The notes beneath the pieces are model-generated. The model was given only the letters and a program-made list of their open reading frames with translations, searched no databases and was not told the origin of the DNA. From the NCBI GenBank assembly GCA_013398055.1, contig VZRS01004383.1, positions 283,306-347,305 of the forward strand: DNA of 64,000 bases, given 5' to 3'. A program made the position numbers and the translations under genes. Positions 37,132 through 48,460 of the stretch are shown here, piece after piece (position 1 is the first letter of the stretch; every line of letters begins with the position of its first letter). Source of the DNA: Ifrita kowaldi. Lineage: Eukaryota; Chordata; Aves; Passeriformes; Cinclosomatidae.

Positions 37132-40100
37132 TTGATACCAGGTCTAAATTATTAGATAAAATACCTGAAAATTATTGCAAAAATTACTGAAGATAGAATA
37201 TCTTGTTTGGCACCCTGTATATCCAAACCAAAAGGTTCTGAGTCTCAGGGAGCAGCTGCTGCTGAGCACCACATCCTAACATCCAGCAGAATGGCCAAGC
37301 AACAATGAAAACATGCAAAATCAGGAAGCAAGTTTGAAAATGTAAGCAGCTGTTTTTCTTGTTAGGCATAATTTTCATGCCATTGGATTCTCAACTAATT
37401 TTCTATCAAGAGAACAATTGAGATCCAAATATTTGATGTAACATTCAAGTATTTTGCAACACAAGCAGTCCAGACTTCTCTAAATTTTGCCTTTTACAAA
37501 ACCCTCATAATATTTTACTCCTGTCAAGGGCTTAAATTTTCTTGATGGAAAGAGATGATGTGGGAGGGCAAATGGCTGAGATGCAGCGCTTAATCTATTT
37601 GAAAAAAAATCTCTCTTACATCAAGGACTCTTTGCTAAAATAACAATGAATTGACTCCATGGTTACAACAATAAGCTTCCCCTTGCACCAGCATTATGAC
37701 TTTCAGACAATGGTAAACTTAAAATCCTTTACAGCCAAGCACTAGACCAACATCTATGGGAATTTAAATACTGCACAAAATCAAAAAGAAGGATAAATTG
37801 TTTCAGAGGACAGTCCATCTCATATCTTCGAAGCTTTTGGTACAGAAATAGCCACAGGAGGTAGAAATGAATGCAACAGATGAATATAATGTACACAACA
37901 CCTTTTAATTTGGCCCAATGAATCCAAAGGAGTGTAACTTAAAAAGTTTCGGAGTTCAGGGAGTACACATGTTGGGTATATAATTGAAAAGTCTTCAAGT
38001 AAAGCAGAGGATGGCACTAATCCCAACAGCCTCTGAATTTCAACTTGCTTAAACTCACTTATATTCACTTCTGGGTTTGGTCCTGAGAATAGGACCTGCT
38101 ACACAGTGTTTTATTTTCTTGGGGAAAAAACCACGAATGAGTGGTACTAGAATCACCTGAGAGGCTTAGGTGCAGGTCGCTAACAATGTTAAACATGTGG
38201 ATGAGTGGAACAGCCTGACAGATTCCAGAAAAGCAGAAAACTCCGCTGTGGAAACATGCATTGCCTTTCAATTGTCACCAGGAACACCAATCCCAAAAAG
38301 CTGAAGTTCCCCATCATCAGAGAACAGGAGTGTTATTTGCGAGGGAGCAGCAGCCACCAAGCAGGAGACAAGAGTCTTCAGGAGCCTGGGCTTGTCCAGG
38401 AATGGGACTGTTGATGTATTTCCTGCAGCATCACACACTCCAGAGTGTGCCAGGAATACAACAAAGATCTGAGCTGTGGGTTCCTAGACAAAGTTCAAAT
38501 TATCCTGCCATGTGAGACCTACATGGCATCACACTGTTTCCCCCAGAGTTTGTCACTGCCTCCTCACATCATCCACACGTTGGAAAGGAAGGAAAGAAGG
38601 TGCCTGCCTGAAAGGGGAGCAGTGGGGTAGAGCAAGAAGATCCAGGAGCTGGATATTTATGATCCAGCTATTCAGTCTCCAGGAGAAGCTTGCAGTAGCA
38701 GCCAGGGCCCTGAGTCTAAAAACCGGATAAGAGCAATCTTTTTAAGATTATTCTAGCATCCCATACCCTCATCTGAGTTGGAAGTGCCCTGACTTCATTT
38801 TCCCACAGATAGGAGAAATAAAGGTTTATGTCATATAAAGCTCAGAGCCTTTTGCTGAGCAGATGGATGGCGAACTTCCTGCTCTCTTAGGTAAGCAATA
38901 GAGGAAATTATACTGTAAGTCAGAGAGCTTCGAAATAAAATGGCTTTTGGCAATGCTTAGACTTGTGCTAATATCACAGCAGTTACTTCTGTCAGCTTCA
39001 GAGTACTGTGCTGTAGCCAATTAATGGAAAAAAAGATGAGAGTCAGTTAATTGCTCTGGGATTTTCTCTCCAAATGTTCAGGCCAGATTAAGGAAAAGGC
39101 CTTGCCCTTGCCTGTATAGCCTCTTATTTCCAATTGGTGTTACAGCAGTGCTGGCCTCACTGCTCCTATTAAAGGTCAGTCAATGTTTCCACTATAAACC
39201 TCCTTTACTGCAGATTTCACATAAGTGCATGAGTTTAATTTACTCTGGACTGAATCACAGTTCTTCTTGACCTGGAAATGGAGGTGTTTTGATCTGTTCT
39301 TTAAATCTGTACGCTCATTTCGGTATTAACCTGGGACATCTTCAAAAAAGGTCATCTCTAACACACATTCTTATTCAAAAAGATTCCAAGTGTAGATGAT
39401 CCCCTTTGGATAACCGATTCCTTCATAACACCAGCCAGTGGTTTCCTGATTTAGTCCCAAAGCAATATTGGCAGCTCATTGCATGTTATCTGCGAAACTA
39501 TGGTTATCAAGCTTTAATATTCAATAGAGGGTGGGTCACTTCTGAAAAATGAGAATCTGAAAGGAAGGTATTATTACTTGGAACAATTTCAGTTTCCAAA
39601 CAAAAAGTTGTATTTCAAAATGGGCTGTGCACACAACCAGCAATTGGACACAGCACAATCCCCAGGACAGATTATGAAAATTATTTTTGCCATTGGGCAG
39701 GAAATAAAAAAGCACTGGAATTAAAATCCTGCATTCTCCAAACTTCTCTAGAAATTAAGTACTGCATGGCATATCTCTAGGGCAACTGATCGTCCCTTTG
39801 TAAAATGAATAATCACCAAGGAATTATTTGTAAAGTCCCCTCATTATACACCCACACACATCTTCTTTCCCACTGAAGCAATAGCTCCCGCTGTCTATCT
39901 TCTGCCTCCCTCTGTCGGGAAGAGGCCTCCTCCACAGGTAGGAGAAGCCAAGTGCCAGCTCTGGTGGGTTATTCCCTGTTCTGCCTTTGCTGGGGCACAC
40001 AGGACATGTGCAGCCCCCTCTTCTACCCAGGGCTGAGGCCGGTCCCTTCTTCCCTTTTCCCCTTGTGGGCAGAAGAGCCAAGGGAGCCTTTTCTCCCTCT

Positions 40101-40739
40101 AGAAAGGAGTTGCAATCAAAGAGGAAGAGGCTGACCAGAAACTTTAGGTTTGGTGTCACGTACCTTTCATTGAGGTGAGTAAGAAAAAACAGACGGTGGG
40201 ATACCTAGGTATTTGGAAACAGTTTTGTATTCCATATTACAGTATAAAAAACTATCACAATTTTAAACAGGAAAAATCAAAGCACCTCCCAATCACCCAT
40301 GTTTTTATTCTCAGGGAATTATTTGGTGGAAATTCTCCAATTTGTGAGGTTTCACTCTGAACAAAGCAAAAGCAAAATTCTTTTTCCACGGTTACTTGCA
40401 TTGTTTGCCCATCCCTGTTTTCAGCTTTAAGTCTCTCCACACGCACATAGGTTTGCTCATCCACACCCGCACACCTGGTTCTCCGTTAGGACTGCCTTGG
40501 CATGGCCCCAAGAGCAGTGGATTTTGAAGCCAACACCCATTTCTCATGGAGAGGACAATCCCACACCTATGGCTATGGTTTCAAACTCTCTAAATGCACA
40601 CAGGGCATCTGCAGAACTCAGCTGCAGAGGTGTAAATTTAGACTGTTACAACAATCTTGATGGAAATCTGATGAAATTCTTACTGCATCAGGAGCAGCGT
40701 TTGGTTTAGCTCAGGCCATTTGGAGGAGGTCAAGGTAAA

Positions 40740-40795
40740 GGCAGAACTCCCTGTGTGGATTTTAGAGCCAGAATGGCCACGCAGGGAGTTCTGCC
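40740..40795 (+). ncRNA. Compact 56-nt hairpin, miRNA-precursor-like candidate
   Basis: Arm 1 is GGCAGAACTCCCTGTGTGG (40740-40758). Arm 2 is CCACGCAGGGAGTTCTGCC (40777-40795). They are reverse complements over 19 positions with a single exception, which becomes a G-U wobble if the plus strand is transcribed. After a 2-base bulge (40775-40776) three or four further pairs (ATTT with GAAT) close an apical loop of about ten bases. Pairing stops abruptly outside the arms, and no flanking target-site duplication is visible. Size and pairing are within the range of short microRNA precursors, though the total stem is shorter than most. I do not recognise either arm as a known mature miRNA. Alternatives are a recent local inverted duplication or a tiny transposon relic. 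Confidence 0.3.
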
Positions 40796-40996
40796 ATCAG
40801 GCTACACAGTTTACCAAGTCTGGGGAGAATGGCCTGTGTATCTCTGTAGCAGTTACAAGTAAATTACATTTTCACACTCTTCTTCTCAGACCTGAGGATT
40901 AGAAACCTGATACTTCAAACCAAAGCCGAATGAGCTGATGCCTCACAGGCTTCCATGAGCTGACACCAGAGCAGCAGTTCAAGGCATCCTAAACAT
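40796..40996. other. Short unique spacer
   Basis: Unique sequence between the hairpin and the CR1 fragment. Nothing recognised. Confidence 0.5.
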
Positions 40997-41208
40997 GGAA
41001 AAAAATCTTTACTCTAAGGGTGGTGAGGCCCTGGCACAGGTTGCCCAGAGAAGCTGTGGATGCCTCATGCCTGGAATTGTTCAAGGCCAGGCTGGACGGA
41101 GCTCTGAGCAATGTGGTTCAGAGAAAGTTGCTCCTGTCCACGGCAGATGGTTGGAACAAGATGATCTTTAAGGTCCCTTCCAACCCAAGCCTTTCTATGA
41201 TTCTATGT
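40997..41208 (+). mobile_element. CR1 LINE 3' fragment
   Basis: Sense CR1 end with GGTGGTGAGGCCCTGGCACA, GCCCAGAGAAGCTGTGGATG, TTCAAGGCCAGGCTGGACGG, CTTTAAGGTCCCTTCCAACC and the tail TTTCTATGATTCTATG. It is truncated at the 5' side within the block that precedes GGTGAGGCC, leaving about 210 bases. The frame 41020-41268 is incidental. Confidence 0.94.
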
Positions 41209-42292
41209 TATGAACATGGATACAAGCACATGGATCTGCTTGGATTGCAGGCAGCATTAACACGGTGATACCACGTACCAATAGGACCAGAACACATTCA
41301 AATGATGGGCTGAGCTCATTCACCTCTGCCAGCATCAATTCATGTAGCCACGCCTTCCTATCAATCAGTATTTTGCAGGTCTGACACCAAAGGCAGCTTT
41401 AACAGTCCAGCCACCATGGAATACCCTGGGGAGGCCACAAGTGCGTCTGAAGAACCGGGACTTTGAGCAGTGCAGCTTTGTGTGTCTCCACCTTCATCAC
41501 TGCTCTGCTGGGACAGCAGGGAGGCAGCTCATGGAGAGTGGGAAGGATGAGTAAAGGAAAGCATGCTGGAAGAGATTCACTAGAGAAAACCTCTCAACCC
41601 AAAAGGCCCACTCAGGGTATCCCCAAGGAGGATGAAGTCCTTTGGCTGGCACAATAAACCATGATCTCTATTCAGAGGGAAGAAGAATTCATACTTTCAG
41701 GCTTGTTAGTAAAGTGAGCTCAGTCCAAAATAGAGGGACAGCTCAGTAGTAAGTTGGATCTGCAACTATTTACTTTTTAGTGAGGTTTGGCTCCCATTTC
41801 CCAGACTGAAGTCAAGACTTTCTACCCTTTCCACTTTGACTGACCCTCTTACTACTTACCTCACCTAAAAGTATATGACTCTTACAGGTTGTTTTAAGGT
41901 GGGAGTATTTCACCCTGTATTCGTTATGGGCTCCTCCACCCTGGAGGAGTATTTCTGCATTTCTGTGTATCTCTGTATTTCTGCATTTACAGTATGGAAA
42001 GCCCTCTCCCTCTGAGCCCACGTTGTACACACAATGAGAAAACTTACTATAACATCCTAACAAAACATGCTTGAACACAGCCAGCAAGATTTCACTATAA
42101 GCTATTTCTGTAGGTTAATTCTGTTGCACAACTTAAACGATTGACAATCAGCCATGGAAGAACAAAAGACGTGTTGAACAAGAGAGGGGATCTTCTTAAG
42201 TCACATTACACCATTATTTACTGTTTCCAGCTCAAATTTTCAGTGCCAGAGTACCACAGAAGCATGGGAGGAGACAGAGATGGTCCATTACT

Positions 42293-42340
42293 GTCTCAGC
42301 TGAGCAGAGTCTTTGTGTCTCAGCTGAGCAGAGTCTTTGT
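42293..42340 (+). repeat. 24-bp perfect tandem duplication
   Basis: Two exact adjacent copies of a 24-base unit beginning GTCTCAGCTGAGCAGAGTC (42293-42316 and 42317-42340). Each unit contains the palindromic E-box CAGCTG. The copies are identical, so the duplication is recent or is a repeat-slippage allele. Confidence 0.95.
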
Positions 42341-42912
42341 GTCCAGCTGCTGAGTGACTGATGCCACTGTCCCTTTTACTTTCCTGTCCATTTGCTAAGG
42401 GCCTGACGTGTTCAAGCTCCACTTATTTACTAGTTTTTCAAATTGTAGTAGGTTGTGCTTTTATTCACTCAAATTGCCTTGATTTTCTTTTATTTTTCCT
42501 CTTTTTTTTCCAGATGGAAACTATCTAAAAAGAAACCCTTCAGTAATAAAGAAACCAGCAACTTGTGGGAAGAGTTCAGGACTGCTTGGGAAGGAGAGAC
42601 CCAGGGAGCACACATTATTTATCTTGCATTACTCCACTTTTTTCCAAACGTGTTTTTATATAACATGACAGGTTATCACTTCTTCCCTTTGGCTACAGAT
42701 GGGTAGGACTGCAAACAATCAAATGCAAATCAAGAACAGTCTACAGCAGACACACCATTGTATTGTCATGGTATCACTCCTACTCACTCCATTAGTCAAA
42801 GCACTCCCTTGGTTTGGTTACTTGGATGGAGCAGCTGGGTGGAGACGGAGTGTGTGGGTGGATGGCCCTTTTCCAGCTGAGCAAACACCCTCCTCGGGGG
42901 ACGTCTCTTACG

Positions 42913-42928
42913 ACAAGGAATTCCTTGT
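42913..42928. other. Perfect 16-bp palindrome
   Basis: ACAAGGAATTCCTTGT equals its own reverse complement. It lies in a small CpG-containing patch (42820-42980). It is consistent with a dimeric protein-binding site, but no regulatory role can be shown. Confidence 0.5.
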
Positions 42929-45900
42929 GACATCATGGGCTGCTCGACGCGGGAATGATGTCCTCGAGCTGGAGTGACTCCTACTGAGTTTTATAACACA
43001 GCCAAAATAGGATGAGCAAATCCTACAAGGATAATCAATTCAGGGGCGTGGCTGTACTTATATCAGGATTTTTCCTTCCTTCCTTTCCCAATGGTAAGAT
43101 GTGTTTCAGAAATGCAGCTTCTAACCCCAAGAAAGCTGGATGCAGACACTGATTGTGATTAGAAGAACTTTGCTTTTGTTGGGTTTATGCACAAAATACC
43201 AAGTCAAAAGTTCTCCCTTTCAATTAAAAGAAATCTTCTTCACACAACCTCATAAAATAACCCAATAGTCTGTAAGAAAGGATCAAGTAGTTTTAAAACT
43301 TTAAGTCAACTGTGCTTTAGATTTAGGTCTGTCTTTAGTCTTTAGAAAAGGGCTGACATTTTCTTACTATAAAAAAAAAAAAGAACAGCAAATTTGGGCT
43401 GGATGGACTAAGGAATTGTTTGTCCTATCTAATTCACCAAAAACCCAAGAGACATTTACTCAAGTGTTTCATATCTCAAAAATGTTCACACAGTGTACAG
43501 ACCGGGCTGGGATCATTGACAGGGGACATCTCATCAGAATGTAACACATTCTATAAATCACACAGTGGGCAGCACCATCGGGATGAGAAATATCCTTTTT
43601 GTGCTGTTTTTGGTTAACAGAGCACAGCAAGCCCTGGTCAGGACCACAAAACACTACAGGACAAGGCAGAGCACAGATGCATGATCTTCTCTAACTCCTG
43701 GGTAGAGCTTTAGGGCAGGAGCTTCCAATTCCAATTTTCTGTGCTTTACTTGGCTTAGAACATCTGACAAGGACAATTCCTACCTACTGCTGTTGTTTCA
43801 GGTAAAACAATGGGGAAAGGATAAGTTGAGTATGGCTACACACATCTGAATGGGTAAAAAATATATCCTGGTATGATATTACAAGAACAAGGTGATGATA
43901 TCCAACAAGCTGCAGTACACGGGACATGATATTAAAAGCCAATCAGCTGGCCTCAAAAAGTTCAATTTTTGTCCTCTAGAAAAGATGAAATTAAGGAAGA
44001 ACACACAGCTTTAGTGAGATGTCATAGCCTGGTATCAGCAAAATAAAATTCCCACATAAACCTGAGCTATTATTCCAAGGGAAGTATTGTATAGTAATTA
44101 TAATTTAGTGAGAAACTAAATTGAAACTGTAATTGAGAAAATTAGGGGAACATGTGCTGTGGCCACATCTCTGCCTTGGATCTGCTCAGAAGGAGCTTGG
44201 TGAGATGGAAGAAGGAAAAATTTGGCTTCTGGTAAAAAGAATTCCTCCTCCTGCACTACGAGACAGCCTGTAAGCTCAAACACAAACTCACAGTAAGAGA
44301 GTTTCCAATAATAGGCAAAATTACAACACACAATTATCTGTGTTACACAACGGCTGACAATCTCATTTGTAATGAATCCACAGGTTCCCCAGGAGGTGAA
44401 TCTCTGCCGTGGTTCCTGCAATAGTTCAGGATCCCTCCCTAAGCACGAGCAGGGCAGGTTTGACCCTGGCTGTCCCCCCACACCCCAGGACACCATCCTC
44501 CCAGGTTGTATCCTACTTCTCCTTGACACCACGCTACACAAACACACCCTCCCAGCACACCTTTCCCTTTATTTGAAATGTTTTTCACTGCAGAGCACAT
44601 GTGCATTCTTCCAAACATGTGTAAGAGCTCCAGGGGCCCGGGGGAGCTGCAGCCCCCGTGGCGTGCAGCAGGAACACAGCCAGCCCGCCTGAAAAGAGAC
44701 TTGCCCTGAGCAATGCTTATTCTTAGATTAGCTGCACACAACAGGGAGATCTTCCTATCTGAAAAGTGCATATTTGGAGACATCCACCTCCTGCCAAGGC
44801 TTTCCCAAGTGGCTCCCAGGTGCTCCAAGGTTAGCAGGGGTATTAGAGAGAAGGTGAAAACAAACTCTGGCATGGGAGAGAGGGAACACGCTAAATTCTC
44901 CTCTTAATCCCTGATATTTAAGGGATCGCTTTAAACTCTGCAGCACGAGATTTGTGATTCATGACAGCATATGTTCTTTATTTGGGTTATTCCTATTATT
45001 CCTATCAGTGTTTGGTATTGTCTTTTCTGCAACAGGAGCTTGACAGCCGATGAAAGCAGCACAGGTGACTGGCAATTCTCCGTGATCCTCTCCCCTCACA
45101 GTCCCATTCCTTACTCTCATTTAATCAGATGTTTTTAGCCTGCTATATCGTGCTTTACTCTCCAAGGCGCGCTACACCTAAGGCTCACCTACACACTGTG
45201 TCACGGGCATCTTAAATCACCATTCTGGCTCCAGGGTAGCTCTAGGAGTATCAGCATGTACTGACTATCCCTCATTAAAATTCAGAAGTGCTGGAGCAGA
45301 TGAATTGTGCAACCCCATTGTTCCTGCTGTGTGGTTGCAGGCATTCATATAATCTTATTATGACTTTCGGGTGGTTCGCATGCATATTTACACTTTAATT
45401 TTCTGTGCTGTAGGTTCAAAGAGGAGCGTGTGAAATAGTAATATATGGCTCTTGGAACTGGGAAAAGATTAAGAGTCTCTTAAAGAAAATACAAAGTGAT
45501 TTGACATCACCACAGTGTAGAATTAACACTGGAGCAAGGAAAAAATTCTGTAAACTGTTCTGGGAAAGTCTGCAATTTTGTTTTGGAAAAAAGCATTGTC
45601 TTTGAAAATCTTCAGGTTAAGTAAAGGTTCTAATATTATAAGCTTCAGTAATGCCCTGGAGCCCTTTACACAGTGCAGATACTCACCGTGTTTGCCACCA
45701 GATACAGCCACAATGGAATTGCAGTGCCCTCCTCGGGGATCTTCCCTGCATTTCATTAGGGACCTACACTCTCTACATCACTCCTCAAATATCAGCAATT
45801 GGCAAAATGAACAAAATTAGAAGGAAATACTTAGGCCTATTTCCCCACGAGGAATTTTGCCTTAAGGGACCCAGAAGAAAAAGGTAAAGGGAAAACACTT

Positions 45901-48404
45901 CCCCGTTTATTGTGAAATCCTTCTCCAAAAGGATTTACATCAACAACCCAGGGATACCTCAAAATATTTGAAACTTTGCATAAAGCTTACGAAACAATAC
46001 AGATGAGCAAGCCTTGGAAGATTACAAGGAAGTATGGCTGCTGATGATTCCCAGAAAAATGCTTTCATCGCACAAATACAGTTGAGGGAGAGATAAAGGA
46101 AAAGGAAAGACTCAAGGAACCTTGACATGGGAGGGAAAGAAATCCCTCTATACATAACTGTGCTGAGTTAACACACTGGCAACATCAGCCCTAGCAGCTG
46201 GCAAAGGTATTAACAACCCCAATAAGGAAGAGTGCTTGGATTTGGATACTCAGCATTATTAGTCACCTTCCCCCTTCAGAAACTGTGGCCATGGCATCCT
46301 CAAGGTTTCATAACACGGATGATTTGTGCCTTCCTCCAGTTTCCCCAATGAACCCCAAATGAAACGTGTGTACTTCAGTGTTAGCTCAGGAGGAAGATGC
46401 TCTGAGCTCTTTGCACTCTTCTTTTCATAGCACACCTACACTATTTCCATGTGCTTTTATTTACACAACTGTATTTACATTTCTATTTGATGTGTACAAT
46501 GCACATCAGAATTTAATGGCACAGACAGGACAAGAGTCCAAAAATTCCAACCTATTTCTCAACTACAAGACTTTACTCACCCCAGCCCTTGGCTTCTCTA
46601 CAAGGACCACCAACAGAGGCAACAGCTGAAGACAACTGCAGTAGTTTTCTTTGGAATATGAACAGGAGGAATTCAGCCGACACTGGAGGGATTCTGGACA
46701 GTGGGTTATACACCTGCCAGGAAGAACCAGCTATTTAGAAGGCTGTCTCTGGGTTTTTTCCCTTCATTCCCTCACCCATAAAAGAAAAGCAGCCCATCAC
46801 ATAAGGTGGTGCACACCCCGCATGGCTTCTCTCCTCTCCCCCCTTCCACTTGCTCCCTTTTGGTAACGTGGGAGAAGTAAAGAACAGCAGGAACAGCCAT
46901 GAAGTCTCTCCTTTTTGTGGTTTAAGTCTGCAGTATGTGATCTCTGCTTTCTATAGTCACAAGCTGGCAGGTATAGCTTCAGTGAGGCTGCTGCAGTGAA
47001 AGTTCAATAGACAGCCTAAAAGGGGTGGCTGGCACCAATTACTTAAACAGAAAACCTTGTGTTTACTGGTCCAGGATCAAGCAAACCTTGCTGGCCTAAA
47101 GCTTTCCTATATATATATTAACATACTTCATTACATAAAGTCCTTAACCATAGTGAGTGAAACATTACCAATGGGAAATCCATAAAAGTCAGAATCCACT
47201 GAGCAGAATGTTTTGATTTATTTTTGCCTACCCTCTCCCAGGAGACAATCAAAGAGTAAACAATATTTTAGCTTTCCTCAAATTAATTATTTGTAGGCTA
47301 TTCCCCATCAGACTTCCCTCTTGGTGCAGAATAACATACCTCCCCTCAGGAAAAAAAAAAATCTTTGAATTCCAGAGGAAATATCTTAGCACCTTTTATG
47401 TGTCCCAAAACAAATAGTCCATAACCCAGTAAAATCTTTATTAAGAATAATGGGCAAGGAAATGGCTAGAAAAATAATTTCTGAAAATCCAACAGCAGAA
47501 CAAAACAGGAAAATGTCTGGGTTTTGCATCTGTATTTTACCAACACCCACTTTCTAGTCCACTGCTTTCTTGCCATATGAATATTGGGCTTTACTTCATC
47601 GCACTAATTAAATCTTTTGGGTGTTAGAGGGTACTTTCAAAAATAAATATCTGGAGGCTGTTTATAGATAGAGAAGTATGACAAGGATGCTCTAAGTTCA
47701 GAAACTCCAAATAAAATCACTGCTGAGGGAAACAGAAACTAGTGCATCAGTTCTCATGCTTTTAAAATTTCTGAGACTTTTCTACATCATTTAAAGCTGT
47801 ACAAATCACCAGTGTTCATAGTGCACAGAGAAATTCTCTCCTATCTTTTTATATAAAGTACACACATAAGCATTAGCTTTATAAGGGAATCCTTTTGTAC
47901 TAGGACTTTGCAATTTAAAGTTGTGACAGATAAGCAGGCAATTTGAATGTGTTTAATATTGGAAGGGTTTCAGCACAGCTAAAAATACTGGATGCTTTTT
48001 GCTTCAGAACTTGTAATTTCTCAGTACAGCTTTCTCATATAAAAGTATATATTTTATTTGGTATTTCATGGGGGGGAGGTTTAATCACATGCTTTAAAAA
48101 AACCAACTATTTTGAAAGACAATTTAAAAAAAAACCAAATCCAGTATCAACAGTGATTTTTTTCTGAAACATTCAGAGTTCACCAAGATTTTTTCTAAGA
48201 CAAATGCCAATCATTTTCTTTTTTCTTTCACATTCTAGAAAAGCCAGACCAGAGTGGGATCCTAGTGCTCCTAGAGGGATGTGCAATGTAGCACACAGGA
48301 CACGCAGAACTCGTGACTGGAAGCTGAAGCTCATCTTGCTCAAGTAGGAAACACTTTTTTTTTAACAAATGAGAGTAACTTCTCCTGGGTGTTGTAATTC
48401 TATC

Positions 48405-48460
48405 ATCACTTGGAATCTGAAATCAAGATTGGATGCCTTTCTAAAAGATGCGCTCATGGC
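48405..48460 (+). mobile_element. Very old CR1-family LINE relic
   Basis: The run TTGGAATCTGAAATCAAGAT, GGATGCCTTTCTAAAAGATG, CGCT follows the near-3' words of ancient sauropsid CR1 elements ('aaatcaagattggatgtctttctaaaagatatgct') as I remember them. Similarity does not continue convincingly further. Only a short core is claimed. Confidence 0.5.

Larger units (their letters stand above)
31444..40739. other. Long non-coding unique stretch
   Basis: About 9.3 kb without a recognisable transposon or exon. Small structures only: a TATA-type box at 32310, a 9-bp inverted repeat at 32369-32400, a 17-bp tandem duplication at 34732-34765, an imperfect hairpin at about 33455-33480, and an AGAAA-rich microsatellite at 37111-37131. 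Frames of up to 119 codons (36049-36408 plus) look random. Confidence 0.5.
41209..48404. other. Long non-coding unique stretch
   Basis: No gene recognised in about 7.2 kb. Minor features: an imperfect 26-bp-period repeat at 41949-41988 (GTATTTCTGCATTT twice), a 24-bp tandem duplication at 42293-42340, a perfect 16-bp palindrome at 42913-42928 and an A-run near 43371-43382. The overlapping 143- and 144-codon minus frames at 44116-44873 have no family resemblance. The region 45100-45450 is repeat-free and AT-rich with homeodomain-like words, so it is a weak candidate for a conserved non-coding element. Confidence 0.5.

Noticed and set aside
44116..44873. Overlapping 143- and 144-codon minus frames as a two-exon gene
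   Set aside because: No domain, no convincing acceptor/donor pair, and opposite-strand frames are equally open.
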